NCBI RefSeq assembly: GCF_024704835.1
Contig: NZ_JAMXBE010000004.1
Span: forward strand, 248,001 to 312,000
Source: Parapedobacter tibetensis
Lineage (GTDB): Bacteria; Bacteroidota; Bacteroidia; Sphingobacteriales; Sphingobacteriaceae
DNA length: 64,000 nucleotides
Direction: 5' to 3'
Positions 25,451-34,718 of the stretch are shown in pieces. Within the stretch, counting starts at the first letter, position 1, and every line of letters begins with the position of its first letter. The notes below the pieces were generated by a model that saw only the letters and a list, made by a program, of their open reading frames with translations, was not told the origin of the DNA and searched no databases. Both the position numbers and the translations under genes were made by a program.

Positions 25451-28400
25451 TTAAAAATTAACCTCTACTCCAAATGTAAAATTTTTGGGAGCAGGATACC
25501 TGAAATTATGGATATTGATACTATTCTCAGGGTCAAAACCGCTCCATTTGGTCCAGGTCATCAAGTTTTGTCCCATCGCATACACCCTGACACCCGATAG
25601 AAATTTGGATTGGCGTACAAAATCTGTTGGTAACCGATAGCTAACTGTTACATTCCTCCAACGTATAAAAGAGGCATCCTCGATATCAAAGGAACTAAAT
25701 TGACGCTGCGATCCCAAACGAGCAATATCAGTAATTTGCCCGGGTTCGTTCCAAGCATTAGCCATTCTCTTTTGTTGATTATAGGCCGAGAAATTGGAAG
25801 TACTTGCCAAGAAAAAGGATTCATTATTGAACAAATGAAACCCCTCAAAAAATACAAACAATGTACTAAAACTAAACCCCTTGTAAGAAAAGGAGGTGCC
25901 AAATCCACCTTTGGTAGGCGGAAACATTGTCCCCCATTGGGCCACGGACATGGTGTTGCCATCATAAGTTGTCGTGGTTGTCCCATCCATCTCACCGGTT
26001 TCCTGATTCCTGTTATAGTAGAGGGGGGCACCGGTTTCTGGATCGGCACCAGCATAACCAACTGCATAGTGAGACCCCCTAGGCAACCCCACCCTGATGA
26101 TAGAAGTACCTTGTGGATACTCTTCTTCTTGACCGAGGGATGTTATTTCATTTCTATTATAGGCAATATTCGCATTAATCGTCCATACATAGTCCTTGCC
26201 AGACAGCACGTCAACCGCAAAATCAAATTCGATGCCTTGATTAAGCATGTTTCCAGCGTTAATAGACAAACTGTTAAATCCAGATGTCATCGATAGTTGC
26301 TGGGATATAAACAAATTTCTAGTTGTACTATGATAAAATTCCAGCGCACCTCTTACGCGATTATTCCAAAGTCCGTAATCAAGTCCAATGTTAAAGGCTC
26401 TTGTATATTCCCAGTCAAAATCTGGATTACCGGGCGTAGCCGGGGCAATACCAGATTCACCGGCGTAAGACGCATTGCTATAAGTTGGCAAATAACCGAA
26501 ATTACTTTGATTTTGGGCAGTCGCAGTTAATCCATAGCTAGCCCTCAAAATCAGTTGATTAACAAAGGGACTGTTCTGAAGAAAGGTTTCCTCCGATATA
26601 TTCCAGTTACCACCCAACGAATAAAAACTTCTCCAACGATTCGCTGTAGGTAATTTGGATGAACCGTCTCGTCTAAATGAACCTTGAAAGGTGTATTTCC
26701 TGTCGTACGTATAGTTAGCTATCCCAAAGTAGGACAGCAAACCATATTCCGTCTTTCCACCCCCAACACCCGGTATCATTGCATTTGTGTTTGTACCAGC
26801 TGTAATTCCCGCAGGGGTGTTCAACAACTTTGGATTAATACCGTATCCAGTATAGTTAAATCCGGATTCCCTCCAACGAACAGCTTCAAACATAGCATGC
26901 ACAGACAAGTCGTGCTTGTCTGCAAAAACCTTATTGTAAGATAACCCCGTTGTAGAGATCAAATTTAGTCTCCTGGTTACATTATTACCGTATGATCCTT
27001 GATTGCCATTCTGAACGGAAACTCCGGCATGTGAACCAGGATATATACTGCGTTCTTGCGTAGTTTGGCGATAATCAAGTCCAACGTTAGTCGACAACTT
27101 TAATCCGTCGTACAGTCTATAAGCGGCATTCGCATTAAACATTGTTTTTATCTGGTCCGTAAATAAGGTTGTATTATCCATCCTATCTAATGTGTTAGAT
27201 GCTATACGACTATCGGCCAATACCCCGTACCTACTATTAAAAGGATTAGCTGGAGAAAAACCGTTTGTTGTATTATTGGATGTGATAATTCTACCGTCTG
27301 GCCCAAATGGATTCTCCCAAGGCAAACCCAAGTAAATTGCAGCATAAGGATTAGCCAACGCAACTGCAGCTTCGGACTCGATGAAATTTGATTTGGACCA
27401 TCCTGCATTACTTTGCAAGCCGAATTCCCAAGGGCCGGAATTATGGTCTAAATTAAGCCTAAATGTATAACGCCTTAAGTCCGACCGATAAGCAACACCA
27501 TCCTGATCATAATAGTTTAGACTACTAAAGTACCTTGTGTTTTCATCTCCTCCTGACGCCGTTACTTCATGGGTCTGGAGTCTGCCTGTCCGGAAAAACA
27601 AGTCTTCCCAATTAGTATTAATTCGACTAATGGAGTCAAGTATTGCTGCTCTCCTAATTGGTTCGATAGAAGAACTCGTATTGTTTGGCGATAAAGTCCA
27701 CCCAATACCGGCTCGACCCTGTTCTTGTAGCGCCAGCAACTCGCTAGTGCTCATCATATCAAATTTAGATGTCGCCCTGTTATCAATACCAAATTGTGTA
27801 TTATAACGAAGTTGCAGTCCACCTGCCTTCCCCCTTTTTGTCTTAATTACCACCACACCGTTGCCACCTCTCGATCCATAAAGCGCAGTGGTGGAAGCAT
27901 CTTTAAGGATACTAATACTTTCGAAATCATTAGGATTCATTGTAGAAAACGTAGCCTCATCAATGGGCACACCATCTACGACGTACAACGGGGTTTCACC
28001 ACCCGCAATTGAATTCTGGCCCCGTATCCTAATCACAGCGTTTGTTCCAGGTTGCCCCGAACCCGACAAGACACTTACACCGGCAGCTAGTCCTTGCAAT
28101 CTTTGAGAAAAGTTGGGCATAGGTACATCTTGAATTTTATCAGATGAAATGGTTACACTGGCCCCTACATTTTTAGTCCGCGCAGTCTCGGTATAACCCG
28201 TAATAATGACTTCTGCCAACTCAGATTTTTCCGCTGTTAGCGCCACGTTTACAGTGTTTCTACCATCAATCTCAAGCGTCTGCGTAACGAAGCCAATCAT
28301 TCTAAACTGAATGTTTCTGGCAGCAGCGGGTACAATAAGAGAATATTGCCCATTCTCATCGGTCTGAGTTCCTCCACCGGAACCAATAATTAAAACTGAG

Positions 28401-28525
28401 ACCCCTGACAATGCACCCCCGTCTATTTCTGAAGTTACCCTACCGCTGATTCTCCTGTCTTGGGCATATGCCGATCCCATCAGCACTAATCCCAGCACGA
28501 GAAAACATAGTAATTTTTGTTTCAT
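25451..28525 (-). CDS. SusC/RagA family TonB-dependent outer-membrane transporter (first locus)
   Basis: This is a TonB-dependent barrel that imports nutrients delivered by its SusD partner. The ATG at 28525 gives 1024 residues and begins a signal peptide (MKQKLLCFLVLGLVLMGSAYAQ). The frame is open to 28549 without support. A carboxypeptidase-regulatory-like domain (about 28-100) precedes the plug, which contains the SusC signature SILKDASTTALYGSRGGNGVVVIKTK in shortened form around residue 215. The C-terminal barrel ends in an aromatic residue (VEVNF). The start region is exactly complementary to loops in the 3' UTRs at 23932-23946 and 29057-29072. Start-codon access may therefore be controlled by RNA pairing. 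Confidence 0.96.
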   Translation of the reverse strand: MKQKLLCFLVLGLVLMGSAYAQDRRISGRVTSEIDGGALSGVSVLIIGSGGGTQTDENGQYSLIVPAAARNIQFRMIGFVTQTLEIDGRNTVNVALTAEKSELAEVIITGYTETARTKNVGASVTISSDKIQDVPMPNFSQRLQGLAAGVSVLSGSGQPGTNAVIRIRGQNSIAGGETPLYVVDGVPIDEATFSTMNPNDFESISILKDASTTALYGSRGGNGVVVIKTKRGKAGGLQLRYNTQFGIDNRATSKFDMMSTSELLALQEQGRAGIGWTLSPNNTSSSIEPIRRAAILDSISRINTNWEDLFFRTGRLQTHEVTASGGDENTRYFSSLNYYDQDGVAYRSDLRRYTFRLNLDHNSGPWEFGLQSNAGWSKSNFIESEAAVALANPYAAIYLGLPWENPFGPDGRIITSNNTTNGFSPANPFNSRYGVLADSRIASNTLDRMDNTTLFTDQIKTMFNANAAYRLYDGLKLSTNVGLDYRQTTQERSIYPGSHAGVSVQNGNQGSYGNNVTRRLNLISTTGLSYNKVFADKHDLSVHAMFEAVRWRESGFNYTGYGINPKLLNTPAGITAGTNTNAMIPGVGGGKTEYGLLSYFGIANYTYDRKYTFQGSFRRDGSSKLPTANRWRSFYSLGGNWNISEETFLQNSPFVNQLILRASYGLTATAQNQSNFGYLPTYSNASYAGESGIAPATPGNPDFDWEYTRAFNIGLDYGLWNNRVRGALEFYHSTTRNLFISQQLSMTSGFNSLSINAGNMLNQGIEFDFAVDVLSGKDYVWTINANIAYNRNEITSLGQEEEYPQGTSIIRVGLPRGSHYAVGYAGADPETGAPLYYNRNQETGEMDGTTTTTYDGNTMSVAQWGTMFPPTKGGFGTSFSYKGFSFSTLFVFFEGFHLFNNESFFLASTSNFSAYNQQKRMANAWNEPGQITDIARLGSQRQFSSFDIEDASFIRWRNVTVSYRLPTDFVRQSKFLSGVRVYAMGQNLMTWTKWSGFDPENSINIHNFRYPAPKNFTFGVEVNF

Positions 28526-28561
28526 GTGTTTGTGAATTTGGTTAATCAAATATAATTAATG

Positions 28562-28574
28562 CCGGAAACTCCGG
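28562..28574 (-). promoter_or_regulatory. Conserved leader hairpin CCGGA/TCCGG, copy 2
   Basis: CCGGA-AAC-TCCGG, about 37 nt upstream of the first susC ATG, matches the copies at 23441-23453 and 34753-34764. Confidence 0.5.
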
Positions 28575-29012
28575 GTTTCATTGTCTGTGTGTTAATTGAA
28601 TTAAACATTTTGCCTACCATCTATTTTGGAATTGCCAGCAGGTCATATTCGGCCGATATCATTTACCAAGCAATACCCATGCATTCAAATTGACCATGTA
28701 CCATTGATCGAATCCGAGCAGGTCAAAAGCAGTTAATCTTTTTGTGGAAATAGTTTAGCGTAAAATTTCAGCAACAACTTCTGTTTTTAGTAATGGTTAA
28801 TTCAAATAATTTATCACTTTAGGGTGCTAAAAAACTATGAGTCGTATTGGCAAGTAAATAATAGTAAAGTAAATCAATAAAAAAAGAGGCAACGAAGCTA
28901 TTCAGACTAATTAGATTGACAAATGACTTAATTTATAATACAATAGGCAATTTATAATTTACATAGCTAGTATTAGATAAAAGACAGGGCGTAATTGGAA
29001 TAGGTATAAATA

Positions 29013-29037
29013 AAAAAGGGGCTGGGAGCCCCTTTTT
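29013..29037 (-). terminator. Terminator of the second susC/susD operon
   Basis: An 11-bp stem with GGG loop, AAAAAGGGGCT to AGCCCCTTTTT, identical to 23888-23912. It lies about 95 bp beyond the stop at 29130. Confidence 0.88.
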
Positions 29038-29108
29038 AGCGATAGAATTGTTTTGGATTCACAAACACATGATTACAAGCGGAACAATTCTGGGAAACCG
29101 CAGGTATA
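29038..29108 (-). ncRNA. Candidate 3'-UTR small RNA module, copy 2
   Basis: The same architecture as copy 1. A 9-bp stem (29044-29052 with 29083-29091) closes a 30-nt loop. The loop holds the complement of 29057-29071, reading CATGTGTTTGTGAAT, followed by the terminator. The loop base next to it extends complementarity to the first susC start to 16 nt. Between the copies the loop differs only around positions 29072-29074, outside the anti-start segment. Processing or independent transcription is not shown by sequence. Confidence 0.45.
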
Positions 29109-29129
29109 TAATCAATTTATTCAAAAAAA

Positions 29130-29972
29130 TTATTCTTCCCTCGGACCAATATAAGTTAAGGTTTCTTCGAATAGCCGTGCACCACCATTAGAAGTCCACC
29201 TTAGTGTAAACGTCTTCGTTTCCGGATCATATTTGCTTTCAGGGAAAGTCGCTATTGGCAACAAAGTAATCATTTCAACGGTAACTAAATTGGTTTCTGG
29301 ATCAACAATATAATCCACTTGATTACTATAAAACCCTAATAAACCAGGGCCCAACCTACTCCTTGTAGGGCTAATAGTACGTAACTCGACTTCAACATCT
29401 CGATTAGGTAAAAGCGCTGTGTTTGCGGATGTTCTATAGCGATAAACACCATCATAGATGTTTTTTACTGGTAAACTAAAAATCACCTTTCCAACATTTC
29501 CACTAATAACTCCATATGATGTCGACGTGATAGCTATGGCCAAAGCATTGCTTAAGTTACCGTCAAAGGAACTCGGCCGAACTTTAACTTGAAATCGAGC
29601 TGTTTTTTCGCCTCGTTTTATTGTAATCGAAGTTGGGAGCACATAAAGCGAAGGATCCAACGGGTCATAACCTGCCTCTTCGGCCACTTCTGGAGCTGCG
29701 GCTAATTCTACCACAATATCTTGAGGTGCGACATTTTCTGGCCCAGCATAGTTGATACCGGCAGTAAACTCCGATTCAGGGACATTTTCTAGCGTCAACG
29801 GTATATACTCTACATACTTATCATTATAAGCAGAAATTGGGGTTGTTAAATTCAAGAACTCCACAACATTCTGGCTTCCCGAGGGATCCAATGCATAGTT
29901 ATCATCTTTTAAGCAGGCACTAAACACGCCCATAAAGATAATAACCGCAATTATATTCGTTATCTTTTTCAT
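29130..29972 (-). CDS. Lipoprotein with DUF1735-like domain
   Basis: This is a predicted surface lipoprotein of 280 residues. The signal ends in MGVFSAC, with the lipidated Cys near residue 20. The N-terminal half (about 35-150), with strands such as VEYIPLTLENV and PTSITIKRGEKTARFQVKV, has the layout of DUF1735/BT_3987-type domains found in accessory proteins of Sus-like loci. The C-terminal half carries a beta-rich region of unknown type. It follows susD by 10 bp and is the last gene of the operon. It probably assists glycan or peptide capture at the cell surface. Confidence 0.75.
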   Translation of the reverse strand: MKKITNIIAVIIFMGVFSACLKDDNYALDPSGSQNVVEFLNLTTPISAYNDKYVEYIPLTLENVPESEFTAGINYAGPENVAPQDIVVELAAAPEVAEEAGYDPLDPSLYVLPTSITIKRGEKTARFQVKVRPSSFDGNLSNALAIAITSTSYGVISGNVGKVIFSLPVKNIYDGVYRYRTSANTALLPNRDVEVELRTISPTRSRLGPGLLGFYSNQVDYIVDPETNLVTVEMITLLPIATFPESKYDPETKTFTLRWTSNGGARLFEETLTYIGPREE

Positions 29973-29982
29973 CGTTTTCTAA

Positions 29983-31578
29983 TTATTGTTTTGCCCAAAA
30001 GATTAAATCACTAAACTGGTTCAATACCCTTACATTCGTTGGGTTATACGCAAATTCAGTCTGTGGATATAGCAGAATGGTCGGCAGTTCATCCAACCGC
30101 GTAGAATTAGAGTTAACAGATGCCATATTGTTATACCGGTCTGCATCTGGGTTTGTCCTGGGATATCCGGTTCTCCGATAATCATTCCAACCCTCATGCG
30201 AATGAATCATATTCAAGGCTATGTATTTTTGTGTAATGATCGCCTCTGTTTTTTGCTCCGTATTTCCTGAAAAATTAACCAATGTCGAACCGCTATTATC
30301 AGTCAAATAAGTTTCCACATCTTCATCTACATCCTTGCCTGCATCTACCGTTCCACTCACTGTCGTGTAAAGGTATCCAAAGGATGCTGCTATACCCGCT
30401 TCGAAACTTTCCTCGGCATCTCCTGACAAGAGCCCTCTCAATTGGGCTTCCGCTAGCAGAAAATATGCCTCTGAAAGTAACAGGATCGGTTGTCCTTGGG
30501 AGGGCCCCTTCACAATCCCCAAAGCATTGGATATATTACTAGCGCTTTCCCGAACCCCTGTATACCAAGGTGAATAATTGGCTCGGATTGGTGGATTATT
30601 TTGCTCCACACCCAACTGGTTTAGCGGAGTGGGGCGGCTGCCATCGCCAAAGTCGTTGTAGATAACGCTACCCCTGCCTGGATCAGTTAGTTTGTTCCCA
30701 TCATAATAGCCATAAACATAATAAGTAGGGACGCGAGACGAAGTTGCTACGTTGCCCGTAGTCGTATACCCCCATGAAGACCAAGTCGGATTTGGTTTGT
30801 TGAGCTCATAACCTGGATTGACAATAGCATCTTCTGTCAAGATTCCAAGTTCCTCATCGAAAGAAGCGAACTCCGAATTTACAAAATCCTGCAAAGCGGG
30901 TACTTCGGAAACACGAATCAGCAGCCTCAATTTAACCGTATTCGCAAACTGTTTCCATAAATTCATTTGTTCCTCAGGTTCTCTGTCCTCACCAAACATG
31001 GGGTCAGCCGAAAATCCCAAGGCCCTCGGAAACTGGGCATTATCTATAATACCTATCGCTTCATCCAATTTATTTACCAGGTCCTGATAGATAGCTGGTG
31101 CATTATCATAAGCTGGAGTGGTGTTTGCATCACTTTGCAATGCTGCGGTGTATGGAATATCACCGTGAGCGTCAACTAAAAGTTGATACCCATATACGGT
31201 CATGATCTTGGCAACGGCATTAAAATAGGCCAGTTCGTCCACACCCTCGGAATTGTCAATCACGTATTTATAATCCAACAAGTTGTCGTAAGAACCACCC
31301 CAGTTTGAAAGAAATCCTGGTGTAAAATTATAGTTCAATAATGCCCCGAATCCAGAAAAGCCACCCGCGTTGGCGATATAACCACCTAACGAAGCTCCAT
31401 ACGTATTATAAGCAACCGCTAGCGAAGCTGTTCGCACTAAACCGGCTGGTAAAACCAACTCTGGTTGAACAACCGTAGGATCATTAGGGTTATCATTAAT
31501 ATCCAAATATTTCTCACATGACGTCGCTGAAAACAGCAAAGCAAACATCAAATATTTTATACTATATTTTTTCATCAC
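29983..31578 (-). CDS. SusD-like lipoprotein, SusD_2 type (second locus)
   Basis: This is a surface nutrient-binding lipoprotein of 531 residues. The signal ends in LLFSATSC. The N-terminus EKYLDINDNPNDPT and the later GGYIANAGGFSGFG segment point to the SusD/RagB subgroup PF12771 (SusD-like_2). It differs in sequence and length from the SusD at 24020-25429, so the two loci are related but not simple copies in their coding parts. It lies 17 bp after its susC and 10 bp before the DUF1735-like gene. No enzyme is encoded with it. Confidence 0.92.
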   Translation of the reverse strand: MMKKYSIKYLMFALLFSATSCEKYLDINDNPNDPTVVQPELVLPAGLVRTASLAVAYNTYGASLGGYIANAGGFSGFGALLNYNFTPGFLSNWGGSYDNLLDYKYVIDNSEGVDELAYFNAVAKIMTVYGYQLLVDAHGDIPYTAALQSDANTTPAYDNAPAIYQDLVNKLDEAIGIIDNAQFPRALGFSADPMFGEDREPEEQMNLWKQFANTVKLRLLIRVSEVPALQDFVNSEFASFDEELGILTEDAIVNPGYELNKPNPTWSSWGYTTTGNVATSSRVPTYYVYGYYDGNKLTDPGRGSVIYNDFGDGSRPTPLNQLGVEQNNPPIRANYSPWYTGVRESASNISNALGIVKGPSQGQPILLLSEAYFLLAEAQLRGLLSGDAEESFEAGIAASFGYLYTTVSGTVDAGKDVDEDVETYLTDNSGSTLVNFSGNTEQKTEAIITQKYIALNMIHSHEGWNDYRRTGYPRTNPDADRYNNMASVNSNSTRLDELPTILLYPQTEFAYNPTNVRVLNQFSDLIFWAKQ

Positions 31579-31595
31579 ACTATTGTTAAAACCGT

Positions 31596-34500
31596 TTAGA
31601 AAGAGAATGATACCGTACCGCCAAAATACCTTGCTGGAGGAGTTAGCGACACGTTAGCAACACCAATAGCATTACTATCTGCACCTTGTTGACTGTATTC
31701 TGGATCAGTATATAAATTCGTTTTCGGCACCCAAATAAACAAATTGCGCCCTTGAAGGCTTACCGTTGCTCCCTTTACGTAGCCCTTGAAGATATGAGCA
31801 GGAATGTCATAAGACAAGCTTGCTTCCCGCCATTTCCAAAATGCAGCGGAATGCGCGTAGTTCTCGCCAACCCCAGTATTTCGGGTACCATCCGTCCAGA
31901 AATCAGCACCTCCTGAACGCGTAGTAATGTTGGTATTAGCAACATATTCACCTGTTGATGGATCTAAATACGAAGAATTAGGGATCACAAAACGTTCTCT
32001 GTTAAACCAGGTGGAACGGATACCAGCACCCGAAAAATCAAATGCAGTTGTTATGCCATTATAAATATAATGGCCTGTACGATATTCAAACAAGGAGGTT
32101 AAACGGAAACCCTTCCAACGCACTTCAAGATCCGCACCTAGGATATGTGGAGGATTAGACGTACCAAACATTTGATAAGTGCCGTCATGCGAAGGGAATC
32201 CGCTATTGGGATCTACGATAATTCTGCCCTGCGAATCGCGGTTGTAACGGGTGGTTCGAATCAAGGGGAAAGGCTCGCCAACCACAGCGGCTACTTGGCC
32301 TCCGGCGCTTGAAAAGAAAACGTACTCAGGGGCGTCATCTGCTAATGACAACACCTTATTTCGGTTAAGTGCGTAATTCCCACCCACGGTAACAGTCCAA
32401 CCATTACGGTTACGAATTGGGGTTACCCTCAAGAACGTTTCAATCCCTTGGTTTTGTACCTCTCCTACGTTAGTCCGTAAAATGTTGTAACCCGTAGCCT
32501 GGGAAACATTCACTTCCAAGGTTTGATCAACCGTATTGGTTTTATACCAAGTGAAACCGCCACTGACATCACCATTGAACAAGTCAAAATCAAAACCAGC
32601 CTCAGGCCCTTTGGTAATTTCAGGATTGATGTTTGACGCTACCATTATTGAGCCGATGGAAAAACCGGGGCCACCGGTATATGGGAAGCCAAATTGTTGA
32701 GAAAGGACGCTGCTTAACTCATATGCACCGAGATTCACCTGCCCAACATATGCATAGCCGCCACGAAGTTTCAGGTATTCCAACCAAGGTAGATCCTTAA
32801 GCGAAGGGATGGCATCTGTGACAATAAATGACAAGTCAGCAGACGGGTAGAAAAACGAACGGTTTTCCTTGGCAAGTATCGACCGCCAATCATTACGGGC
32901 GGTAACGTGTAAAAAAAGGTAGTTTTTGAAACCAAACCTAAGGTCGCCATAAACACCAACTTGCCGGGATCTGCGGTTGATTTCATCTGCACTTGGAATA
33001 TTTGATGAGTTACCAATATCGTACAATCCATCAACCACCAATCCGCTTGCAGACACATTCAAATTTTTCGCGTTATTATCGCGGATAGAAGCGCCGAGCG
33101 TTCCCTCAAACATCAGATCCTCTGTTATACTTGTCTTATAACCGGCAAGGAAGTCGCTGACCAGCTGAAAACTCCAATTCTGATAATCACTTACACTTCC
33201 CGCCTCATCCGTTTTTGAGCTACCGGATATACTTTTCGTGTATTCACTATACGTAAATTTACCGACCTGTGATTTGTTGCGGTTGTTACGTGAACTCAGG
33301 CCTATTCGGTATGTAAACGTGAGAGGTTTAATCGGGTTCCAACGCAATTGAAGGTTACCTTGGAAATACTCGTTTACGGTAAATTGGCGCCAATTGTCCA
33401 ACGTGAAATAAGGGTTATCGTAATATTCATTATAATAACCATTCGGATTAGCAAATGGATCCGTTTCCCAATTCCGGTAATCGGTCAATTGAATATGCGC
33501 AGGTGTCATCATAATATTGGTATACATGCTTCCGGTCTGCGTGGTCATGTCATACCAGTTGTAGATGTAATTGGTATTGAACTCCACGTCAAAATTGTCA
33601 TAAATTTTACGTGTACCATTAGCACGTAATGAAACTCTCCTGTATTTATCGCGAGGAACGGTTGATTTTTGATCAAAATACTGACCGGCGATATAATAAC
33701 TTGATTTGTCGTCACCCGATGTCAACGATAGATCTGTCTGATTTGCATAGCCAGCTTCCCAAAAATCATTCTTTCCATTTGTTGGGGAATAGGGTATTGT
33801 TTGAATTGATCCATCTTCCAATGGCTTGCCTATTGGTACCATCGAGCCGTCAAATTCAGGGCCATATTGTTGGTTTTCATAGGGTGTATACGTCTTTACA
33901 TTATCTGGTGTGGTACCGGAACCAAACCTTGATTGCAATTTGGGATAATAGCTAACTTCCTCAAATGTGGATGTATTAGATAATTTAATGAAAGTTTGTC
34001 CAGCCTTACCTTTTTTGGTAGTAATGATAAGTGCTCCATTAGAAGCATCTGAACCGTAAAGTGCTGCCGCACCGGCACCATTCAAAACCTGGATATCGTC
34101 GATGTCCTCTGGATTCAAGTTGCCTAGCATTGAAGTAGGCACGATAATATTATCGACCACTAACAAGGCCTGGTTATTACCTGTGATTGAACGCTGTCCC
34201 CGGAGAATTAGTCTATAATTTGGATTCAAACCGCCACTAACTGCATTTACTTGCAAACCTGGAACTTTACCTGATAAACCAGCGGCGACATTAGATGCTT
34301 TGCCTTGTGTTACATCTTGGGTTTTGATAGTAGTTGAGGCATTTCCCAATTGTCTTTGCGTAGTGGTCAAACCACCACCTGTTACCACCACTTCATCTAA
34401 GCTCGTCGTGATTGACACAAGTTCAACATTCAGCGTATTGCCACGCTGGGAATAAGTGGCCACTGAATGCTCTTGGGTTTGGTACCCTAAATAAATAAAC

Positions 34501-34718
34501 ATGATGGCATTGTAGTTGGAGGGTACGGTAATTGCATAATTACCGGCATCATCCGTACTTGTAGCAATCGTTGAGCCGACAACTGTAATTGACACCCCCG
34601 AAAGAGGCGCTCCATTGTCAGCGGAAGTCACCTTTCCGCTCACTACTCTTGTTTGTGCATTGGCAAAACCAACCAACAAAACGCAAAGCAGTACGAAACT
34701 TAGTAGTTTTTGTTTCAT
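31596..34718 (-). CDS. SusC/RagA family TonB-dependent outer-membrane transporter (second locus)
   Basis: This is a TonB-dependent importer of 1040 residues that pairs with the SusD_2-type lipoprotein downstream. The signal peptide (MKQKLLSFVLLCVLLVGFANAQ) closely resembles that of the first susC. It is followed by a carboxypeptidase-regulatory-like domain (VSGKVTSADNGAPLSGVSI) and the plug with IQVLNGAGAAALYGSDASNGALIITTKKG, a variant of the SusC motif. The barrel ends in GTVSFSF. The 5' leader is the third, shorter copy of the shared control region. Its start is complementary to the 3'-UTR loop over a contiguous 9 bases only. Confidence 0.96.
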   Translation of the reverse strand: MKQKLLSFVLLCVLLVGFANAQTRVVSGKVTSADNGAPLSGVSITVVGSTIATSTDDAGNYAITVPSNYNAIMFIYLGYQTQEHSVATYSQRGNTLNVELVSITTSLDEVVVTGGGLTTTQRQLGNASTTIKTQDVTQGKASNVAAGLSGKVPGLQVNAVSGGLNPNYRLILRGQRSITGNNQALLVVDNIIVPTSMLGNLNPEDIDDIQVLNGAGAAALYGSDASNGALIITTKKGKAGQTFIKLSNTSTFEEVSYYPKLQSRFGSGTTPDNVKTYTPYENQQYGPEFDGSMVPIGKPLEDGSIQTIPYSPTNGKNDFWEAGYANQTDLSLTSGDDKSSYYIAGQYFDQKSTVPRDKYRRVSLRANGTRKIYDNFDVEFNTNYIYNWYDMTTQTGSMYTNIMMTPAHIQLTDYRNWETDPFANPNGYYNEYYDNPYFTLDNWRQFTVNEYFQGNLQLRWNPIKPLTFTYRIGLSSRNNRNKSQVGKFTYSEYTKSISGSSKTDEAGSVSDYQNWSFQLVSDFLAGYKTSITEDLMFEGTLGASIRDNNAKNLNVSASGLVVDGLYDIGNSSNIPSADEINRRSRQVGVYGDLRFGFKNYLFLHVTARNDWRSILAKENRSFFYPSADLSFIVTDAIPSLKDLPWLEYLKLRGGYAYVGQVNLGAYELSSVLSQQFGFPYTGGPGFSIGSIMVASNINPEITKGPEAGFDFDLFNGDVSGGFTWYKTNTVDQTLEVNVSQATGYNILRTNVGEVQNQGIETFLRVTPIRNRNGWTVTVGGNYALNRNKVLSLADDAPEYVFFSSAGGQVAAVVGEPFPLIRTTRYNRDSQGRIIVDPNSGFPSHDGTYQMFGTSNPPHILGADLEVRWKGFRLTSLFEYRTGHYIYNGITTAFDFSGAGIRSTWFNRERFVIPNSSYLDPSTGEYVANTNITTRSGGADFWTDGTRNTGVGENYAHSAAFWKWREASLSYDIPAHIFKGYVKGATVSLQGRNLFIWVPKTNLYTDPEYSQQGADSNAIGVANVSLTPPARYFGGTVSFSF

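Larger units (their letters stand above)
28526..29108 (-). repeat. SusC-type control region, copy 2
   Basis: The gap between the first susC and the DUF1735-like gene is an imperfect copy of 23400-23985 with the same internal order. It holds the 3'-UTR hairpin, terminator, AT-rich stretch, conserved block (about 28683-28771), leader hairpin (28562-28574) and the AACCAAATTCACAAACAC start-proximal segment. Conservation across non-coding sequence implies recent duplication, gene conversion or functional constraint. Confidence 0.85.
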
